Shown: piece by piece, positions 5,748 through 8,136 of the stretch
Layout of the letters: each line of letters starts with the position of its first letter
Position numbering within the stretch: the first letter of the stretch is position 1
DNA from: Acidimicrobiia bacterium
GTDB lineage: Bacteria; Actinomycetota; Acidimicrobiia; IMCC26256; PALSA-555
DNA: 8,136 nt
Assembly: GCA_022865365.1 (NCBI GenBank)
Contig: JALHSW010000617.1
Span: 1 to 8,136 of the forward strand
Direction: 5' to 3'
Program-made: the position numbers and the translations under genes
Notes under the pieces: generated by a model
The model's input: the letters and a program-made list of their open reading frames with translations, nothing else
Databases searched by the model: none
Told to the model about the DNA's origin: nothing

Positions 5748-5791
5748 TCCGCGCTCGGCGGGGATGACGGAGCTCGTGCGACGGCGCCGAC

Positions 5792-7627
5792 GTGACTGAG
5801 CCGCTATCCGAGTGGACCGACGACCCGCTCGCCGCCGTGCGGTCGCCGGAGCTGCGCCGCGGCGGCTGGCGCCTGATGTTCAGGGCCACGAAGCGGGCGG
5901 GGTGGTGGATCCCCATCGGACTCACGGCCTCGTTGTTGTGGGTCGCGGTCAAGATTGCCGTGCCGCTCGCCGCGGGTGCCGCGATCGACGAGGGATTCTC
6001 GCCCTACGACAGTTCCGTGATCCTCAAGTGGTGTGGCTTGATCGTCGCGCTCAGCGTCGTGGCCGCGGTGTGCGCGGGATTCCGCTGGTACTCCGCGTTC
6101 TACGTTGCGCACCGCACGGAGCACGTGCTGCGCTCGCAGCTCTTCTCGCATCTGCAGCAATTGCACTTCGGCTATCACGACCGCGCGCAGATCGGGAACC
6201 TGATGGCACGCGCGAACCTCGACCTGCGCCAGATCAACCAGCTCGTGGTGTTCACTCCGGTCCTGGTGGCCAACGTGGTGATGGTCGTCGGGATCCTGGC
6301 GGTGCTGTTCACGGTGAACGTGAAGCTCACGCTGTTGTCGATCATCACCTTCCCGTTGCTGGCGTTCGGGGCGGTGTGGTTCCAGCGGCTGCTCAATCCC
6401 GTCGCCGTGCGCCTGCAGGAGCGGCTCGCGCAGGTGTCGGAGGTGGTGGAGGAAGGCGTCGCCGGGGTGCGGGTGCTGAAGGGCCTGGGCGCCGAGCAGG
6501 TCGAGACGCAGCGACTCGACGACCGCGCCGAGCAGGTGCGCGGCGAGGCGATGGCGCTGGGCAGGCTGCGGGCCACGTTCAACCCGATGCTCGACCTGCT
6601 GCCGATGGCCGCGCTGGTGACGGTGCTCTACGTCGGCGGCAAGGACGCGATCGACGGCGTGCTGACGGTCGGCGACCTCGTCGCCTTCAGCGCGCTGCTG
6701 CTGCAACTGGTGTTCCCGCTGCGCATGACGTCCTACGTGGTCGCGCAGGTGTCGCGGGCATCCGCGTCGGCGGCGCGGGTGCAGGAAGTGATGGTGGCCG
6801 AGCCCGAGATCGTCGAAGACGAGTCGCTGCCGTCGCTGGCGCCGGGGCCGGGAGCGGTGTCGTTCTCGGGGGTGCGCTTCGCGTACCACGGCGGCCGCGA
6901 CGTGCTCGGCGACTTCGATCTCGAGCTCGAGGGAGGTGAGTCGGTCGCGCTGGTCGGGCCGACCGGGTGCGGCAAGAGCACTGTGGCGCGTCTGATCCCG
7001 CGCTTCTACGACGCGACGGTAGGCAGCATCCGCATCGACGGCGTCGACGTGCGCAACATCCGGCTCGGATCGCTCCGCCGCGAGATCGGACTGGTGTTCG
7101 AGGACACGTTCCTGTTCAGCGACACCGTGTGGGAGAACCTCGCGTTCGCGGCACGCGCCGGTGTGGAGCAGGGACCGCGGGGGAGCGCCGAGGTCGACCC
7201 CGCCCAGGTCGAGCGCGCGGCGCGCCTCGCCGGTGCCGACGACTTCATCCGCGAGCTGCCCGACGGATACGAGACGATGCTTGGCGAACACGGCTTCTCG
7301 CTGTCGGGCGGCCAGCGCCAGCGCCTGGCGATCGCGCGGGCGATCCTGGCCGATCCGCGGGTGCTGATCCTCGACGACGCGACCTCCGCGGTCGACCCCA
7401 CGAAGGAGCACGAGATTCGTGCCGCGCTCGCCGAGGTGATGCGCGGGCGCACCACGCTGATCATCGCCCACCGGCCCGCGACGATCGCGCTCGCCAATCG
7501 GGTGGTGCTCATGGACGAGCACGGGCGCGTCGCGGCGACCGGCACGCATGCTCACCTGCTCGCGACGAACGCGGGCTACCGCCGGGTGCTCGCCGATGTC
7601 TCCGAGGGCCACGAGGTCGCGCGATGA
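5792..7627 (+). CDS. ABC exporter subunit (type IV, fused membrane + ATPase domains), heterodimer-type
   Basis: This 611-residue half-transporter carries an N-terminal six-helix exporter domain (helices near 39-62, 78-98, 152-172, 178-197, 268-283, 294-312). A nucleotide-binding domain follows from about 350. Visible motifs are A-loop Tyr365, Walker A GPTGCGKST (389-397), signature LSGGQ (504-508), Walker B LILDD (D528) and switch His560. Two deviations stand out. The catalytic glutamate after Walker B is Asp529, and the Q-loop residue is Glu437 (VFEDTFLFSD) instead of Gln. Asp at that place marks the subunit supplying the degenerate ATP site in heterodimeric exporters such as TM287/288 and BmrCD. 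The next gene overlaps by ATGA and encodes the likely partner. GTG 5792 was chosen because it precedes the first helix and is the first in-frame start; its ribosome site is weak. The exported substrate is unknown; multidrug or lipid export is typical. Confidence 0.92.
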   Translation: MTEPLSEWTDDPLAAVRSPELRRGGWRLMFRATKRAGWWIPIGLTASLLWVAVKIAVPLAAGAAIDEGFSPYDSSVILKWCGLIVALSVVAAVCAGFRWYSAFYVAHRTEHVLRSQLFSHLQQLHFGYHDRAQIGNLMARANLDLRQINQLVVFTPVLVANVVMVVGILAVLFTVNVKLTLLSIITFPLLAFGAVWFQRLLNPVAVRLQERLAQVSEVVEEGVAGVRVLKGLGAEQVETQRLDDRAEQVRGEAMALGRLRATFNPMLDLLPMAALVTVLYVGGKDAIDGVLTVGDLVAFSALLLQLVFPLRMTSYVVAQVSRASASAARVQEVMVAEPEIVEDESLPSLAPGPGAVSFSGVRFAYHGGRDVLGDFDLELEGGESVALVGPTGCGKSTVARLIPRFYDATVGSIRIDGVDVRNIRLGSLRREIGLVFEDTFLFSDTVWENLAFAARAGVEQGPRGSAEVDPAQVERAARLAGADDFIRELPDGYETMLGEHGFSLSGGQRQRLAIARAILADPRVLILDDATSAVDPTKEHEIRAALAEVMRGRTTLIIAHRPATIALANRVVLMDEHGRVAATGTHAHLLATNAGYRRVLADVSEGHEVAR

Positions 7628-8136
7628 CCGCGCCGCCGCCGATCCCCCCGTCCGCCGACGTCGAGCCCGACGTGGACGATGAGAACCTGGGCTACGCGCC
7701 CGACATCGGGCGGCGGACACTCCGGCTGCTGCGACCCTGGCGAGGGCAGCTGGTGGCGGTGTCGCTGTTCATCCTGGCTCAGGCCGCGTTGATGACGGCG
7801 GGCCCCGCCCTGATCAGCTTCGGTATCGACGAGGGCGTCTCCAAGGGCGACGTCGACACGCTCACCCTCGCGTCGCTGCTCTTCATCGCCGCCGCCGCCG
7901 GCGCGTACGTCTTCGCGCGGGCGGCGATCTACGGCGTGTCGAAGGTGGGTGAGGCGTTCCTGCGGGATCTGCGCAGTCGCGTGTTCCACCACATCATGGG
8001 CATGTCGATGGGCTTCTTCGACCGCACACGCACCGGACTGCTCGTGTCGCGGATGACGGCCGACGTGGAGGCGCTCCAGGACCTCATCAGCCAGGGGCTG
8101 GCAGTGTTCGTGGTGAGCGGCGTGCTCGTGATCGGG
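7624..8136 (+). CDS. Second ABC exporter subunit, 5' part only
   Basis: The first 171 residues of a second half-transporter run off the right edge with no stop. After a Pro/Asp-rich N-terminus (1-23), a first membrane helix (about 41-62, GQLVAVSLFILAQAALMTAGPAL) and a second (about 84-100) are visible. The coupling segment RSRVFHHIMGMSMGFFDRTRTGLLVSRMTADVEALQ is the standard exporter intracellular loop. ATG 7624 overlaps the stop of the upstream subunit as ATGA, so the two are translationally coupled. This supports one heterodimeric complex. By family pattern this partner should carry the canonical Walker B glutamate, but its ATPase domain lies outside the window. Confidence 0.9.
   Translation, partial: MTAPPPIPPSADVEPDVDDENLGYAPDIGRRTLRLLRPWRGQLVAVSLFILAQAALMTAGPALISFGIDEGVSKGDVDTLTLASLLFIAAAAGAYVFARAAIYGVSKVGEAFLRDLRSRVFHHIMGMSMGFFDRTRTGLLVSRMTADVEALQDLISQGLAVFVVSGVLVIG

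Noticed and set aside
5804..7720. 638-codon open frame on the minus strand
   Set aside because: It lies fully opposite the ABC exporter gene, is dominated by Arg/His/Asp/Gln and has no recognisable domain; a GC-skewed shadow frame.
1..8136. CRISPR array, insertion-sequence transposase or integrase gene
   Set aside because: No regularly spaced repeats of CRISPR length and no transposase or integrase motifs were seen on either strand.

Overview
The window is GC-rich DNA, apart from one AT-rich operator near 290-310, and every supported gene lies on the + strand. The coding style, with GTG starts, 4-bp stop/start overlaps and probable leaderless promoters, points to a high-GC actinobacterium. 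The branched-chain amino-acid type binding protein resembles those that are numerous in Acidimicrobiia, but that class assignment is inference from memory and not demonstrated.

Left part (1-4230): a mosaic, accessory-looking segment. It opens with the 3' half of a tRNA-Met(CAU) whose 5' half is not tRNA sequence, followed by a stem-loop. This is how a tRNA used as an integration site looks at the far end of an inserted element. Next comes a compact type II toxin-antitoxin pair (TacA/DUF1778-like antitoxin and GNAT acetyltransferase toxin) with a palindromic operator lying on a probable leaderless promoter. It is followed by a patch of short repeats and the C-terminal stump of an MFS transporter. 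Two genes overlapping by 4 bp then encode a metal-dependent amidohydrolase and a secreted ABC-type substrate-binding protein. The segment closes at 4194-4230 with a second, slightly diverged copy of the same tRNA 3' end in the same orientation. A direct repeat therefore brackets about 4.17 kb.

Right part (4231-8136): ordinary-looking genes. These are a MOSC-domain protein (YcbX/mARC-like core with the molybdenum-ligand cysteine), a small SRPBCC-fold protein, and a two-gene operon for a heterodimeric type IV ABC exporter. The first exporter subunit is complete. The second overlaps it by 4 bp and runs off the window.

How they work together: the toxin-antitoxin pair is a self-contained stability module. 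The amidohydrolase and binding protein are probably co-translated and may serve uptake and turnover of one unknown substrate. The two ABC half-transporters should form one export complex. I found no clear evidence of a new system. The most informative non-coding signals are the paired tRNA-Met 3' ends and the operator/promoter of the toxin-antitoxin operon.
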